NCBI GenBank assembly: GCA_015232335.1
Contig: JADFZV010000001.1
Span: 226,813-290,812 of the forward strand
DNA: 64,000 bases
DNA from: Alphaproteobacteria bacterium
GTDB taxonomy: Bacteria; Pseudomonadota; Alphaproteobacteria; Rhodospirillales; WMHbin7
Direction: 5' to 3'
Position numbers and translations under genes: made by a program. Below, one piece after another: positions 26,268 through 36,397 of this stretch. The notes beneath the pieces were generated by a model. The model had not been told where the DNA came from. It made no database searches and saw nothing but the letters and a program-made list of their open reading frames with translations. Position 1 is the stretch's first letter; each line of letters begins with the position of its first letter.

Positions 26268-26681
26268 CTAAACGACACTTCGGATTGCCGCTGACATTGC
26301 CTGGACATTCACGGGCTTGGTCAGAAATACGCTGACTCCGGCATCGGCGGCCAACTGTTCTCCGTCAGCTCCGGCGTTGCCGGTCAGCATGATAATCGGA
26401 ACATCGGCATCCAGCCCATCAACCGCACCGGATCTGATGCGTCTGGCGCATGCCATACCGTCAAAATCCGGCATCAACCAATCCAGAAAGACAATGTCGG
26501 TGGAGCCCTTCTCGATCGTCCCGCTCTTCTGGTGCTCAAGATTTGCTCCACGAAAGAAGAGCGAACCATTGTCAACTTCAACGACGTTCCGGCACCCGCA
26601 CATCTCGACAGCAATGCGGATCAGTTTGCGCATATGTACGTCGTCTTCAACAATCAAAGCGCGTCTGACCTTGTGGTTCAT
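26268..26681 (-). CDS. Single-domain response regulator (CheY-like)
   Basis: 137 residues comprising one receiver domain. The acidic pair is in RRALIVEDDVHMRKL, the phosphoacceptor Asp in DIVFLDWLMPDFDG, the Thr in IIMLTGNAG and the Lys in VFLTKPVNVQ. There is no output domain, so it probably acts by protein contact or phosphate shuttling. No kinase gene is adjacent; candidates in this window are the hybrid kinases elsewhere. Confidence 0.9.
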   Translation of the reverse strand: MNHKVRRALIVEDDVHMRKLIRIAVEMCGCRNVVEVDNGSLFFRGANLEHQKSGTIEKGSTDIVFLDWLMPDFDGMACARRIRSGAVDGLDADVPIIMLTGNAGADGEQLAADAGVSVFLTKPVNVQAMSAAIRSVV

Positions 26682-27079
26682 TGTTCTTCCTCCGAAAGCC
26701 TAGTGGCCATCGCATGTTTCCAATCTATCACCTGGGAAACAAGATAAAAGGGAGGGTCTATAACCAAATATTGGCCTTAGATAAAATAGCGAAATAGAAA
26801 AATCGCATTGAAAAATAACAACATAATTGTTGAGGTCTTTGCTTGGGAATAAGCTTCCGGGCACTTTACACTTGAGATGACACAGAAGCGGATTTCAGTT
26901 CATCTCATGCGAAGGGGGGGGCTGGGCCATGCCCACTGCCAGCACGGATTGTCAGAAATCGGAGACGCGCTTTCGGGGTCGGTTCAAGGCGTGAATTCGG
27001 ATCGTCCGCGCCATCAGAAGTAAGGGGACCCACTGCTGAGAGAGGGGCGCCGCCCTCCCGTCAGTGCAAGAGTCTGGCC
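26682..27079. other. Gene-free AT-rich region
   Basis: About 400 bp between the receiver gene and irr (both minus strand). The left half (26750-26840) is strongly AT-rich and includes the small inverted repeat CAACATAATTGTTG. No gene, tRNA or promoter with clear consensus was recognised. It may hold the promoter of the receiver gene. Confidence 0.5.
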
Positions 27080-27490
27080 TCAGTCGGCCAGGCGAATCAC
27101 CACATCGACGCGGCTGATGCGCGTTCCCGCAGGGGGAACCGGCAGATGGTCGATATTCAGCACATCGCCCATCACATCTTCCAGGCGCCCCTGACGCTCG
27201 AAATAGAAATGGTGGTGGTCCGACGTATTGGTGTCGAAGTAGGAACGGCCTGAATCCGCCACGATTTCGCGCAGCAGGCTCACCTCGGTAAACTGGTGCA
27301 GCGTATTGTAAACGGTGGCCAGCGAAACGCGCACATTGGCCTGCAATGCCTCGCTGTGCAGTTGCTCGGCGGTGACGTGCCGGTGCCCGTTCTCGAACAA
27401 AAGCTTGGCCAAAGCCAGACGCTGACGGGTGGGGCGCAGTCCGGCTCCGCGCAGGCGGTCCATGGCAAGGCTGTAAGGACGGGCGTTCAT
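27080..27490 (-). CDS. irr: Iron response regulator Irr (Fur family)
   Basis: 136 residues. The N-terminal winged helix (RLRGAGLRPTRQRLALAKLLFENG, VSLATVYNTLHQF) is followed by a dimerisation domain with the triple-histidine DHHHFYFE that is diagnostic of Irr and involved in haem response. Irr controls iron and haem genes in alphaproteobacteria and is inactivated or degraded when haem is available. It lacks the N-terminal haem regulatory Cys-Pro motif of Bradyrhizobium Irr, as do most Rhodospirillales forms. A 15-base palindrome lies 37 bp upstream of its ATG. Confidence 0.93.
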   Translation of the reverse strand: MNARPYSLAMDRLRGAGLRPTRQRLALAKLLFENGHRHVTAEQLHSEALQANVRVSLATVYNTLHQFTEVSLLREIVADSGRSYFDTNTSDHHHFYFERQGRLEDVMGDVLNIDHLPVPPAGTRISRVDVVIRLAD

Positions 27491-27526
27491 GGCGATATCT
27501 CGATATTGGTGTTGGGGTCTCTACTC

Positions 27527-27541
27527 ATGCCAAATTGGCAT
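27527..27541. promoter_or_regulatory. Palindrome upstream of irr
   Basis: ATGCCAA-A-TTGGCAT, perfect seven-base arms, 37 bp before the irr start codon. A candidate operator for autoregulation or another regulator; it is not a clear match to the classical ICE motif. Confidence 0.45.
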
Positions 27542-27663
27542 GCATTACGTCTTATCATGTCACGATCGTCAAAACCTGTCACGTAAATTATAATTCCTAG
27601 AAAACAAGTCGGGCATTGTCCAAAGACTTACAGAACATCAAGGCTCGCCGCGATATTCTATGA

Positions 27664-29061
27664 TTAGAAGCCTGTCAGAATGCGCTCTACGAGTTGAGCC
27701 ACGCTGGGGACAAAACCGTTTGCATAGAAAGGATCCGAAGCAAAACGGTAGGCATTATGGCCAGCAAACATCAACTCCTGCTCGATGTCTTGACCATGGG
27801 CGACGTTTTGCAGGGTCTTTTGAATGCAGAACGAGCGGGGATCGGCCAGCCTGCCTGTCGTTCCTTCCTCGTTTTGCGACCAGTTCGAGAAGGAACAGCC
27901 CGACAGGCAGCCCATGCAGGAAACCTGATCCTTATGAATGGCCTCGGCCCTTTCGGGCGAAACGAAGATAAGGGTCGAATCGGGGGTTCTTAGCGCCGTC
28001 GAGAAGCCTCTGGCAATCCATCCGTCCGCGCGCGCCTTGTCTTGTGGAGTCACAAAGGCAAGGCGACCGCTGGAACCTACGCCCATGGGCACGGTGTGGT
28101 CGCCGATGGCGTCGGCTGTGAACAGGATCTGTCGGTCCGAGCGCTCGACCAACTCGCCCAGAAAGGGGTTCTTGACGGCTGATGAGTAAAAACCGGTGGG
28201 GCTGAAACGGTGCAGCAGCACATCGCCGGGGTTTAGGGCCGCCAGACGCCTCTTCCAAGCCTCGGGTATGGGTGATTCCCTGGTCAGCATTGGCCGGGTG
28301 CCGAACTGGAAGGCGACGGGTCCGATCTCAGGATTATCCAGCCAGTCCTCCCATTCCGACAGCCACCAGACACCGCCGGCCATGATCACCGGAACCTCCT
28401 TGAGGCCTGCCTCGTTCATGGCGGTGCGCAATTCGGCCACGCGCGCATAGGGGGCCTGGGGCACCAAGGGATCTTCGCTGTTGGACAGGCCGTTATGGCC
28501 GCCCGCCAGCCAGGGGTCTTCATAGACCACGCCGCCCAGAAGCTCGGGCGTCTTGTGATAGGCCCGCTTCCATAAGGCCTTGAAGGCGCGGGCCGACGAC
28601 ACGATGGGATAGTAGTAGATGTTGTAATGCGCTGCGATTTCGGCCACGCGATAGGGCATGCCGGCGCCGCAGGTAACGCCCTGAATCAGACCCTTGGCGC
28701 CTTCCAGAATGCCGGTCAGCACGCGCTCGGCGCCGCCCATTTCCCACAGAATATTGACATGGATAGCGCCCTTGCCGCCCGAGGTCTCGTGGGCCACCTG
28801 GGCCTGATAGATGCCGCCCTTAACACCATAGGCCACCAACTCCTCGAAGCGCTCGCGCCTGGTCTTGCCGTAATAGAGTTGTGGAATGTTGTTGCCTTGG
28901 GCATCGTGGCTGTCGGCATTGACGCCGGAAAAGGTGCCGACACCGCCCGTTTTCGCCCAGGCGCCCGAAGAAATGCCTGTGGTGACGGCAACGCCCTTTC
29001 CGCCCTCGATCAGCGGCAGAACGTCGCGGCCCGACATACGAATAGACTCAAGTGCCTTCAC
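27664..29061 (-). CDS. Nitronate monooxygenase-like FMN oxidoreductase
   Basis: 465 residues, longer than the 320-380 usual for nitronate monooxygenases. The TIM-barrel part has IQGVTCGAGMPYRVAEIA, VIMAGGVWWLSEWEDW and AFQFGTRPMLTRESP, typical of FMN binding in the NMO/2-nitropropane dioxygenase/FabK superfamily. The additional C-terminal region contains a cysteine cluster VSCMGCLSGCSFSNW. It could be an NMO, an enoyl reductase or another flavoenzyme; the substrate cannot be assigned. It is separated from the GDPD gene by 54 bp and may be the last gene of the pnp cluster. Confidence 0.82.
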   Translation of the reverse strand: MKALESIRMSGRDVLPLIEGGKGVAVTTGISSGAWAKTGGVGTFSGVNADSHDAQGNNIPQLYYGKTRRERFEELVAYGVKGGIYQAQVAHETSGGKGAIHVNILWEMGGAERVLTGILEGAKGLIQGVTCGAGMPYRVAEIAAHYNIYYYPIVSSARAFKALWKRAYHKTPELLGGVVYEDPWLAGGHNGLSNSEDPLVPQAPYARVAELRTAMNEAGLKEVPVIMAGGVWWLSEWEDWLDNPEIGPVAFQFGTRPMLTRESPIPEAWKRRLAALNPGDVLLHRFSPTGFYSSAVKNPFLGELVERSDRQILFTADAIGDHTVPMGVGSSGRLAFVTPQDKARADGWIARGFSTALRTPDSTLIFVSPERAEAIHKDQVSCMGCLSGCSFSNWSQNEEGTTGRLADPRSFCIQKTLQNVAHGQDIEQELMFAGHNAYRFASDPFYANGFVPSVAQLVERILTGF

Positions 29062-29115
29062 GGCTTCTCTCTCCCCGATTGACCCCGTACATATAGACCT
29101 CTTGAACCCGGCTGA

Positions 29116-29850
29116 CTACCCTTCGCTTAGCAATTTTGGATCATCTGTGAAGATGCCGTCCACCCCCATCGCCCACAGGCGGCGCGCCTCGGTCGGTTCG
29201 TTCACGGTATAGACGAGCAGGGCCAAGCCCGCTTGGTGAATCGCAGCAATGTGAGGGGGCCGCAAATAGTTCGCGCTTAAATTGAGGCTTGCGGCCCGGA
29301 CGGATCCTGCCCTATCCAGAAGGCCCTGATCGAAACGTTCGGCAAGATAGCCCATGGGCCAGGGACACAGGTCTTTTGCCTGGGCCAGGACCTCGTGGCT
29401 GAAACTGGAAATCAGGGGCGGGGGGGCCGTTTCCGGCCAAACTTTCTTGGCGACGGCAAGCGCTGCCTGCACCATTTCTACGGCTTCTCCCTGGTCTGGT
29501 TTCAGTTCGATGTTCACTCCCATGCCTAGGCGGGCGATGGTCGATAGCGCCTCTTCGAGCGTGGGGATGGGCTCGTCTCTGAAACGGGGCGAAAACCACG
29601 TGCCCGCATCCAGGCTTTTCAGCTCGTCCAGCCGGTGCAGGGCCAAACGACCCAGGCCGTTGGTGGTGCGCTCCAGCTCTGCGTCGTGAAAGACCACGGG
29701 AATGCCGCCCTTGCACAGGCGGATATCCAACTCGACCCACTCAGCACCCAGATCGGCGGCGCAAAAAAAGGACGCCAGAGTGTTCTCTGGCGCCCATTTG
29801 GCAGCCCCCCGGTGACCGATAAGACGCGGCCACCCGGGTTGGCTGTTCAT
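29116..29850 (-). CDS. Glycerophosphodiester phosphodiesterase
   Basis: 244 residues of the GDPD TIM-barrel family, hydrolysing glycerophosphodiesters to glycerol 3-phosphate and an alcohol. Motifs are the catalytic HRGAAKWAPENTL, ELDIRLCKGGIPVVFHD, NIELKPDQ and the C-terminal VYTVNEPTEARRLWAMGVDGIFTDDP. No signal peptide, so it is a cytosolic UgpQ-type enzyme. The start lies 7 bp after the pnp stop, so it is co-transcribed. Confidence 0.93.
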   Translation of the reverse strand: MNSQPGWPRLIGHRGAAKWAPENTLASFFCAADLGAEWVELDIRLCKGGIPVVFHDAELERTTNGLGRLALHRLDELKSLDAGTWFSPRFRDEPIPTLEEALSTIARLGMGVNIELKPDQGEAVEMVQAALAVAKKVWPETAPPPLISSFSHEVLAQAKDLCPWPMGYLAERFDQGLLDRAGSVRAASLNLSANYLRPPHIAAIHQAGLALLVYTVNEPTEARRLWAMGVDGIFTDDPKLLSEG

Positions 29851-29857
29851 GCCCTGC

Positions 29858-31978
29858 TTACTCTTCGGTCTTCTTGGCGGAGATGTCCTCTCCGGTCGCC
29901 TGATCGACCTGCTTCATCGACAGCTTCACTTTGCCGCGATCGTCAAAGCCGATCACCTTGACCTTGACCGCATCGCCCACCTTGACCACGTCGGTGGTCT
30001 TGGCGACGCGCGCTTGAGCCAGCTCGGAAATATGCACCAGGCCGTCCTTTGAGCCCAGGAAGTTGACGAAGGCGCCGAAATCCATGGTCTTGACGACCTT
30101 GCCAGGATAGATGACGCCCACTTCGGCTTCAGCCACGATGTTGCGGATCATGTTGATCGCAATCTCGGCGGCTTCGCTATCGACGGCGGCCACCTTGATG
30201 GTGCCCGAATCGTCGATATCGACCTTGGCGCCCGAGACTTCGCAGATTTCGCGAATCACCTTGCCGCCGGAACCGATCACGTCGCGGATCTTTTCCTTGG
30301 GGATCTGCATGGTGGTGATGCGGGGCGCGTTGCGGCTGACTTCCTGGCGGCCGTGATCGAGCGCTTTGCTCATCTCGCCCAGAATGTGCATGCGACCATC
30401 CTTGGCCTGTCCGAGGGCGATCTTCATGATCTCCTCGGTGATCGAGGTGATCTTGATGTCCATCTGCAGCGCGGTAATACCCTGATCGGTGCCCGCCACC
30501 TTGAAGTCCATGTCGCCCAGGTGATCTTCATCGCCCAGAATGTCGGTCAGAACCGCAAAGCGGCTGTCTTCCTTGATCAGGCCCATGGCAATGCCCGCCA
30601 CGGGACGCGGCATGGGAACGCCCGCATCCATGAGGGCGAGCGACGAGCCGCAAACGGTCGCCATCGAGGACGAGCCGTTCGATTCCGTGATCTCGGAGAC
30701 GACGCGCATGGTGTAGGGGAAGGACTCCTTGCTGGGCAGCAACGGATGAATGGAGCGCCAGGCCAGCTTGCCGTGGCCCACTTCGCGCCTGCCGGGGCTG
30801 CCCATGCGGCCCACTTCGCCCACAGAATACGGGGGGAAGTTGTAATGCAGCATGAAGTTTTCCCGATACTCGCCTTCCAGGGCGTCGATGATCTGCTCGT
30901 CCTGGCCGGTGCCCAGCGTGGTCACTACCATGGCCTGGGTCTCGCCGCGGGTGAACAGGGCCGAACCGTGGGTGCGGGGCAGGAAGCCCACCTGACAGTC
31001 GATGGGGCGCACCGTCTTGGTGTCGCGTCCGTCGATACGCTTGCCAGTATCCAGAATCGAATTGCGCACGATGTCGGCTTCCAGATCCTTGAACAGGCCG
31101 GAAACCATGCCTTCGTCGATGCCTTCGGCGGTCAGCGTGGCCTTGGTTTGGCTCTTGACCTCACCAACCTTGGCGTAGCGAGCCTGCTTGACCGTTTCGG
31201 TGTAGGCGGTGCGCAGACCGGCTTCGGCCACGGCCTTGACGCGGACGCGGGCGGCTGCGGTTTCGGGGGCCTCGACGGGCATATCCCAAGGCTCCTTGGC
31301 GCATTTCTCGGCCAGCGAAATGATGGCGTCGATCACCGGCTGGAAGTTCTTGTGGCCGAAGGATACGGCGCCCAGCATAATCTCTTCGCTCAATTCCTTG
31401 GCTTCAGATTCGACCATCAGCACGCCTTCCTTGGTGCCGGCGACGACCAGTTCAAGGGTTGAGCGCTCAAGGTCGCCCTGCAGCGGATTAAGGACGTATT
31501 CGCCATCTATATAGCCGACGCGAGCGCCGCCGACCGGGCCCATAAAGGGCACACCAGAAATGGTCAGCGCCGCCGAAACGGCAACCAAGGACACGATGTC
31601 GGGATCGTTCTCAAGATCGTGCGACAGCACAGTGGCCACGACCTGGGTCTCGTTGCGAAAGCCGTCGGCGAACAGCGGACGGATGGGACGGTCGATCAGG
31701 CGCGACACCAGGGTCTCTTTTTCGGAGGGACGACCCTCGCGCTTGAAGAAGCCGCCCGGAATCTTGCCGGCGGCAAAGGCCTTTTCCTGATAATTCACGG
31801 TCAGCGGGAAGAAATCGATCCCCTGACGCGGGGTCTTCATGGCGACAACGGTCGCCAGAACGGTGGTGTCGCCATAGGTCACCAACACGGCGCCATCGGC
31901 CTGCCGGGCGATCTTGCCGGTCTCGATGACCAGCTTGCGTCCACCCCAGATCATTTCCTTGCGTGTAACGTTGAACAT
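29858..31978 (-). CDS. pnp: Polyribonucleotide nucleotidyltransferase (PNPase)
   Basis: 706 residues. Phosphorolytic 3'-5' exoribonuclease and degradosome component. Two RNase PH domains (about 10-230 and 310-540) flank a helical linker; [20 protein letters not shown] and [15 protein letters not shown] lie in the cores. A KH domain ([15 protein letters not shown], about 560-615) and S1 domain (about 620-690) follow. Downstream of rpsO across a 168-bp spacer with a stable hairpin, the classic arrangement in which PNPase and RNase III autoregulate. Confidence 0.97.
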   Translation of the reverse strand: MFNVTRKEMIWGGRKLVIETGKIARQADGAVLVTYGDTTVLATVVAMKTPRQGIDFFPLTVNYQEKAFAAGKIPGGFFKREGRPSEKETLVSRLIDRPIRPLFADGFRNETQVVATVLSHDLENDPDIVSLVAVSAALTISGVPFMGPVGGARVGYIDGEYVLNPLQGDLERSTLELVVAGTKEGVLMVESEAKELSEEIMLGAVSFGHKNFQPVIDAIISLAEKCAKEPWDMPVEAPETAAARVRVKAVAEAGLRTAYTETVKQARYAKVGEVKSQTKATLTAEGIDEGMVSGLFKDLEADIVRNSILDTGKRIDGRDTKTVRPIDCQVGFLPRTHGSALFTRGETQAMVVTTLGTGQDEQIIDALEGEYRENFMLHYNFPPYSVGEVGRMGSPGRREVGHGKLAWRSIHPLLPSKESFPYTMRVVSEITESNGSSSMATVCGSSLALMDAGVPMPRPVAGIAMGLIKEDSRFAVLTDILGDEDHLGDMDFKVAGTDQGITALQMDIKITSITEEIMKIALGQAKDGRMHILGEMSKALDHGRQEVSRNAPRITTMQIPKEKIRDVIGSGGKVIREICEVSGAKVDIDDSGTIKVAAVDSEAAEIAINMIRNIVAEAEVGVIYPGKVVKTMDFGAFVNFLGSKDGLVHISELAQARVAKTTDVVKVGDAVKVKVIGFDDRGKVKLSMKQVDQATGEDISAKKTEE

Positions 31979-32064
31979 GCGTTCAGTTCCTTGTGTGTGA
32001 GTGCCGCCGGATTGCGAAACTCAAGCGGGCGTCACCCGACGTCCCTGGGACGCGGGTGCGGCAA

Positions 32065-32092
32065 AGAGACCGAAGCCCTTGCTTCGGCCTCT
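32065..32092 (-). promoter_or_regulatory. Hairpin in the rpsO-pnp spacer
   Basis: On the minus strand AGAGGCCGAAGC-AAGG-GCTTCGGTCTCT forms a 12-bp stem with one G-U pair and a tetraloop, 86 bp before the pnp start. By position it corresponds to the rpsO terminator / pnp leader hairpin cut by RNase III in enterobacteria. Only a weak T-run follows, so readthrough is likely. Confidence 0.7.
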
Positions 32093-32146
32093 GCTGCCGG
32101 ATGGGTCTTGCCTTGAAGCCCAAAAATTCGTTTTCAAAGGGGCTGC

Positions 32147-32416
32147 TTACTTGCGGATGCCAAGACGCTGAATCAGCGTGTCGTAGCGAGCCACGTTCTT
32201 GCCCTTCAAATAGTCGAGAAGACGGCGGCGCTGGCCGACCATGATCAAAAGACCGCGACGGGAATGGAAGTCCTTCTTGTGGTCCTTCAGATGTTCGGTG
32301 AGGTTGCGGATGCGTTCGGTCAGAACGGCCACCTGCACTTCGGGCGAACCGGTATCGGCCGGGGCGGTCGCGAACTCGGCAATCAGCGCCTGCTTGCGCT
32401 CTTGCGTAATCGACAT
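32147..32416 (-). CDS. rpsO: 30S ribosomal protein S15
   Basis: 89 residues from the ATG at 32416 ([15 protein letters not shown]); the track ORF extends too far upstream. [36 protein letters not shown] and the C-terminal LGIRK match S15, which binds the central domain of 16S rRNA. It sits 14 bp after truB and is followed by pnp. Confidence 0.98.
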   Translation of the reverse strand: MSITQERKQALIAEFATAPADTGSPEVQVAVLTERIRNLTEHLKDHKKDFHSRRGLLIMVGQRRRLLDYLKGKNVARYDTLIQRLGIRK

Positions 32417-32430
32417 CGTGGTCTCCTGTT

Positions 32431-33354
32431 TTAGAGGTTGAAAACGCGGATCGAACGGACTTCTCCGTCTTCGATCCGTGCCAGCGCCACCAGCTTGTTC
32501 CCCTCCATCGCCCGCACCACAGGTGCCGTGGGAATTTGGGAAAGAGGCATGCGAACCGCCAGCTTCAAGAGTGAAACGGACTGACCGCATTTGAGGCGTT
32601 GGGCTTCCGCTTCCGTCAAGGCCAGGGCCGGGATGTCGTCCAGCACGGTCTCGATCGGCAGCAGATGCTCCGAGGCGGGCGCACTATGGCCAAGTTCCGC
32701 CAGTTTTTCCAGAGAAATCGCATCTTTCTCGTAAAAGGCGCCGACCCGCATGCGACGCAGCCGCACGACATGACCCACCGTACCCAAGGCTAGGGCCAGA
32801 TCGCGTGCCAGAGCCCGGATATAGGTGCCCTTACCGCAGGAAGCCTCGAAATCGGCATGGTCCTGGTCGGGCAGGCCCAGCAGGCGCAGCTGGTCGATGC
32901 GCACCAAGCGCGGCTTCATCTCGACTTCCTGATGGCTGCGGGCCAGATCATAGGCCCGCTTGCCATCGATCTTGACGGCGGAAAAAATCGGAGGCACCTG
33001 GGTGACGTCGCCTTCGAAAGCGGGCAGGGCCTGCTCGATCTCCTGGGCGGTGGGGCGGACTTGCGAGGTGGCGGTGATCTCGCCCTCGCCGTCGTCCGTG
33101 GCCGTGGCAATGCCCCAGCGCACCCGGAAATGATAGGTCTTGTCGCCGTCCATGGCATAGGAAACGGTTTTGGTGGCCTCGCCCAGTGCGATCGGCAAAA
33201 CGCCAGAAGCCAGGGGGTCGAGGGTACCTCCATGACCAACCTTGGCCGCCCCGGTGGCGCGGCGAACCTTGGAAACGACGGCGGTCGAGGTGAGTCCAAT
33301 CGGCTTGTCGATGATCAGCCAGCCATGAATGGGCAAGCCATTTCTACGCCCCAT
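32431..33354 (-). CDS. truB: tRNA pseudouridine(55) synthase TruB
   Basis: 307 residues from the ATG at 33354, which has GAGGA eight bases upstream; the track start at 33375 is less likely. It makes pseudouridine 55 in the T-arm of tRNAs. [29 protein letters not shown] (catalytic Asp) and [15 protein letters not shown] are visible, followed by a C-terminal PUA-like region. The start overlaps the rbfA end by 11 bp. Confidence 0.96.
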   Translation of the reverse strand: MGRRNGLPIHGWLIIDKPIGLTSTAVVSKVRRATGAAKVGHGGTLDPLASGVLPIALGEATKTVSYAMDGDKTYHFRVRWGIATATDDGEGEITATSQVRPTAQEIEQALPAFEGDVTQVPPIFSAVKIDGKRAYDLARSHQEVEMKPRLVRIDQLRLLGLPDQDHADFEASCGKGTYIRALARDLALALGTVGHVVRLRRMRVGAFYEKDAISLEKLAELGHSAPASEHLLPIETVLDDIPALALTEAEAQRLKCGQSVSLLKLAVRMPLSQIPTAPVVRAMEGNKLVALARIEDGEVRSIRVFNL

Positions 33355-33775
33355 CTTCGGGGTCCTCGACATCATCCTTGGCGTCCAGGTCGCGCTGTAC
33401 CTCGGGCTTCCTTAGCAGCGCATCGATTCTGGCCCCTTCGTCGAACGAGGTATCCAGGGCAAATCGGTACTCGGGCAGGAATTTCAGGGGGACCTGCTTG
33501 GCGACCTCGTGGCGTAGAAAGCCGCCGACGCGGTTCAATCCCTCGACCACGTCAGGGCCGTTGGCACCACCCAGCGGCATGACGAAGGCCATCGCATGTT
33601 TAAGATCGGGGCTCATGCGGACTTCGGTGACGGTCAGCACGACGCCCTGAAGGGCGGGGTCGCGGATGGTGCCGCGCTCAAGCGCCCAGGCCAGAGCGTG
33701 GCGAAGCGCTTCGCCAACACGAAGCTGCCGCTGGCTGGGGCCGGTCGGATGGGATGCGCGATGCGATCGGACCAT
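33344..33775 (-). CDS. rbfA: Ribosome-binding factor A
   Basis: 143 residues. KH-like ribosome biogenesis factor acting on the 30S subunit. SQRQLRVGEALRHALAWALERG and LTVTEVRMSPDLKHAMAFVMPLGG match the family, with an acidic C-terminal tail ([13 protein letters not shown]). Located between infB and truB as in most bacteria. Confidence 0.94.
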   Translation of the reverse strand: MVRSHRASHPTGPSQRQLRVGEALRHALAWALERGTIRDPALQGVVLTVTEVRMSPDLKHAMAFVMPLGGANGPDVVEGLNRVGGFLRHEVAKQVPLKFLPEYRFALDTSFDEGARIDALLRKPEVQRDLDAKDDVEDPEDGA

Positions 33776-33812
33776 GGCTTGTTCCTAAAATGAAACGAGA
33801 ATGCCGCCGCTG

Positions 33813-36380
33813 TCAGCCCAGCGTTGCGGCAATCTCTTCCATCTCGAAGCATTCAATGACGTCGCCCTGCTGGATGTCGTTGTAGTTCTCCAGCGACATG
33901 CCGCATTCGTAGCCTTCCTGCACTTCCTTGACATCGTCCTTGAAGCGCTTGAGCTGCGACAGACCGCCTTCGTGAATGACCACGCTGTCTCTGAGCAGGC
34001 GGACCTTGGCGCCGCGCTTGACCACGCCCTCGGTGATGCGGCAACCCGCCACCTTGCCGACCTTGGTGATATTGAAGACTTCGCGGATTTCGGCATAGCC
34101 CAGGAACTTCTCCCGGATGGTGGGAGCCAGCATGCCGGTCAGCGCCTTCTTCATATCCTCGGCGACGTCGTAGATGATCGAATAATAGCGGATATCGACG
34201 CCATCCCGGCGCGCGATGTCGCGGGCCTGCGGATTGGCGCGCACGTTAAAGCCAATGATCAAAGCGCTTGAGGCGCGGGCCAGCGTCACATCGGATTCAT
34301 TGATGCCGCCGACAGCCGAGTGCAGGACGCGGATCTTGACCTCGTCGGTGCCAATTCTGGAAATGGTGCCGATGATGGCCTCGACCGAACCTTGCACGTC
34401 GCCCTTGACCACGACCGGCAGTTCCTTGACCTCGCCTGCCTGAATGCGCTCGAACATCTGTTCCAGCGTGCCGCGGGCCGAAGCCACATGCCGGGCCTCG
34501 CGCTGCTTTCTTTCGCGATAGCCCGCCACTTCGCGCGCCCTGGTTTCGTTTTCGACCACGATGAAATCGTCGCCCGCCTGGGGCACGCCGTTCAGGCCCA
34601 GCACCTCGACCGGCGAGGCAGGACCGGCGGCATCGATCTTCTTGCCGTGGTCGTCGGCCATGGCGCGCACGCGGCCCCACTCGGTGCCGCAGACGAAAAT
34701 CTCGCCCACTTTCAGCGTGCCCTTCTGGACCAGGACGGTGGCGACGGCGCCGCGGCCCTTTTCCATCTTGGCCTCGATGACCACGCCCTGGGCCGTGCGA
34801 TCCGGGTTGGCCTTAAGCTCCAGAATTTCGGCTTGCAGCAGAATGGCTTCCTCGAGCTTTTCGAGATTCATCCGCTTCTTGGCCGAGACGTCGATGGCCA
34901 GAACCTCGCCGCCCATTTCCTCGACCACGATCTCGTGGTTCAGCAATTCCTGGCGCACGCGGGCCGGATCAGCGTCGGGCTTGTCGATCTTGTTGACCGC
35001 CACCACGATGGGCACCTTGGCCGCCTTGGCGTGACGGATGGCCTCGATAGTCTGCGGCATGATGCCGTCGTCGGCGGCCACCACCAGCACCACCACGTCG
35101 GTGACGGCGGCACCACGGGCGCGCATGGCGGTAAAGGCCTCGTGGCCGGGCGTGTCGATGAAGGTGATCTTCTGGCCGCCCCGCATGGTCACCTGATAGG
35201 CGCCGATATGCTGGGTAATGCCGCCCGCTTCGCCCGACACCACGTCGGTTTCGCGCAGCGCGTCCAAAAGCGAGGTCTTGCCGTGATCGACATGGCCCAT
35301 CACGGTCACTACCGGCGGGCGGCGAATCAGATTTTCCTCGGTGTCCTCAATGCCGGTCAGGCCGATTTCAACGTCGGAATCAGAGACGCGCTTGGTGGTA
35401 TGGCCGAACTCCTGCACCACCAGTTCGGCGGTATCGGCATCGATCACCTGATTGATGTTGGCCATGACGCCCATGCGCATCAATGCCTTGATGACCTCGG
35501 CGCCGCGGGCGGCCATGCGGTTGGCCAACTCCTGAACGGTGATGGTCTCGGGAACCACGATTTCACGCACAAACTTCTCGGCGGCCTTCTGGGCCTCCAG
35601 CAGCTTCATGCGCTCGCGTTCGCGGGCGCGCTTGACGGCGGCCATGGACCTGCCGCGCTCGCCCCTGTCCTCATCGTCGAGGGCGGCGGACACGGTCAGT
35701 TTGCCCGAGCGGCGCTTGGGCTCCATGCGCGATTTGACGGGTGCGGGCGGCTTGTGGGCGGCAGCCCCGCCACGACCGGGCCTTCGCGATTTCTCGCTGC
35801 TCTCATCGTCCTCGTCGACATCGGCGCCATGTCCGGCCGGACGGGGTACGCGCACCGAATCGGTGGCGCCGGGCTTTGCTGAGGGAAGGGCGGGGCGGGC
35901 CTCGGGGGCCGCAGGCGTGGGGGCGGCTTCGGCTTCCTGTGCTGCCACGGGCTCGGGCTCGGGGGGCAGCTTGGCTCGGCGCTCGCGCTCTTCCTCGGCT
36001 AGGCGGGCATCTTCCTCGGCCTTGATATGGGCCAGACGGCGGCTTTCCTCCTCGGCCTTGCGGGCAGCTTGAAGGGCATGCAGGCGGTGCTGCTTTTCGT
36101 CGTCGGTCAGTTGGTGATGCGGCACGGGCTCGGGGGCTGGCGGCGGCGCCGGGGGAGGCGGCGCAGACGGCGCCTGAACGGGGGCAGCGGCTTCGGCCAC
36201 CTCCTGCAAGGCACCGCCCGAGCTGATGGTGCGCTTCTTGCGCACCTCGACCGCCACGGCCTTTGAGCGGCCATGCGAGAAGCTTTGGCGGATCTGGCCC
36301 GCCTCGACGGTTTTCTTCAGCTCCAGCTTGGGCCGTGCCAAGCGCAGTTTGCCGCCGTCCTGATCGTTCGTATCCGTCAT
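33813..36380 (-). CDS. infB: Translation initiation factor IF-2
   Basis: 855 residues from the ATG at 36380 ([18 protein letters not shown]); the track ORF adds 56 residues overlapping the intergenic space. The N-terminal 270 residues are Pro/Ala/Glu-rich and low complexity. The GTPase domain shows [30 protein letters not shown] and [10 protein letters not shown], followed by domains II-IV that bind initiator tRNA and the ribosome. Part of the nusA-infB cluster, 37 bp before rbfA. Confidence 0.97.
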   Translation of the reverse strand: MTDTNDQDGGKLRLARPKLELKKTVEAGQIRQSFSHGRSKAVAVEVRKKRTISSGGALQEVAEAAAPVQAPSAPPPPAPPPAPEPVPHHQLTDDEKQHRLHALQAARKAEEESRRLAHIKAEEDARLAEEERERRAKLPPEPEPVAAQEAEAAPTPAAPEARPALPSAKPGATDSVRVPRPAGHGADVDEDDESSEKSRRPGRGGAAAHKPPAPVKSRMEPKRRSGKLTVSAALDDEDRGERGRSMAAVKRARERERMKLLEAQKAAEKFVREIVVPETITVQELANRMAARGAEVIKALMRMGVMANINQVIDADTAELVVQEFGHTTKRVSDSDVEIGLTGIEDTEENLIRRPPVVTVMGHVDHGKTSLLDALRETDVVSGEAGGITQHIGAYQVTMRGGQKITFIDTPGHEAFTAMRARGAAVTDVVVLVVAADDGIMPQTIEAIRHAKAAKVPIVVAVNKIDKPDADPARVRQELLNHEIVVEEMGGEVLAIDVSAKKRMNLEKLEEAILLQAEILELKANPDRTAQGVVIEAKMEKGRGAVATVLVQKGTLKVGEIFVCGTEWGRVRAMADDHGKKIDAAGPASPVEVLGLNGVPQAGDDFIVVENETRAREVAGYRERKQREARHVASARGTLEQMFERIQAGEVKELPVVVKGDVQGSVEAIIGTISRIGTDEVKIRVLHSAVGGINESDVTLARASSALIIGFNVRANPQARDIARRDGVDIRYYSIIYDVAEDMKKALTGMLAPTIREKFLGYAEIREVFNITKVGKVAGCRITEGVVKRGAKVRLLRDSVVIHEGGLSQLKRFKDDVKEVQEGYECGMSLENYNDIQQGDVIECFEMEEIAATLG

Positions 36381-36397
36381 TTCGCTTTCGCTTCCTG

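Noticed and set aside
34320-35882. 520-residue plus-strand ORF opposite infB
   Set aside because: Antisense shadow of the IF-2 GTPase region; composition (H, G, A, D rich) is the mirror of codon bias.
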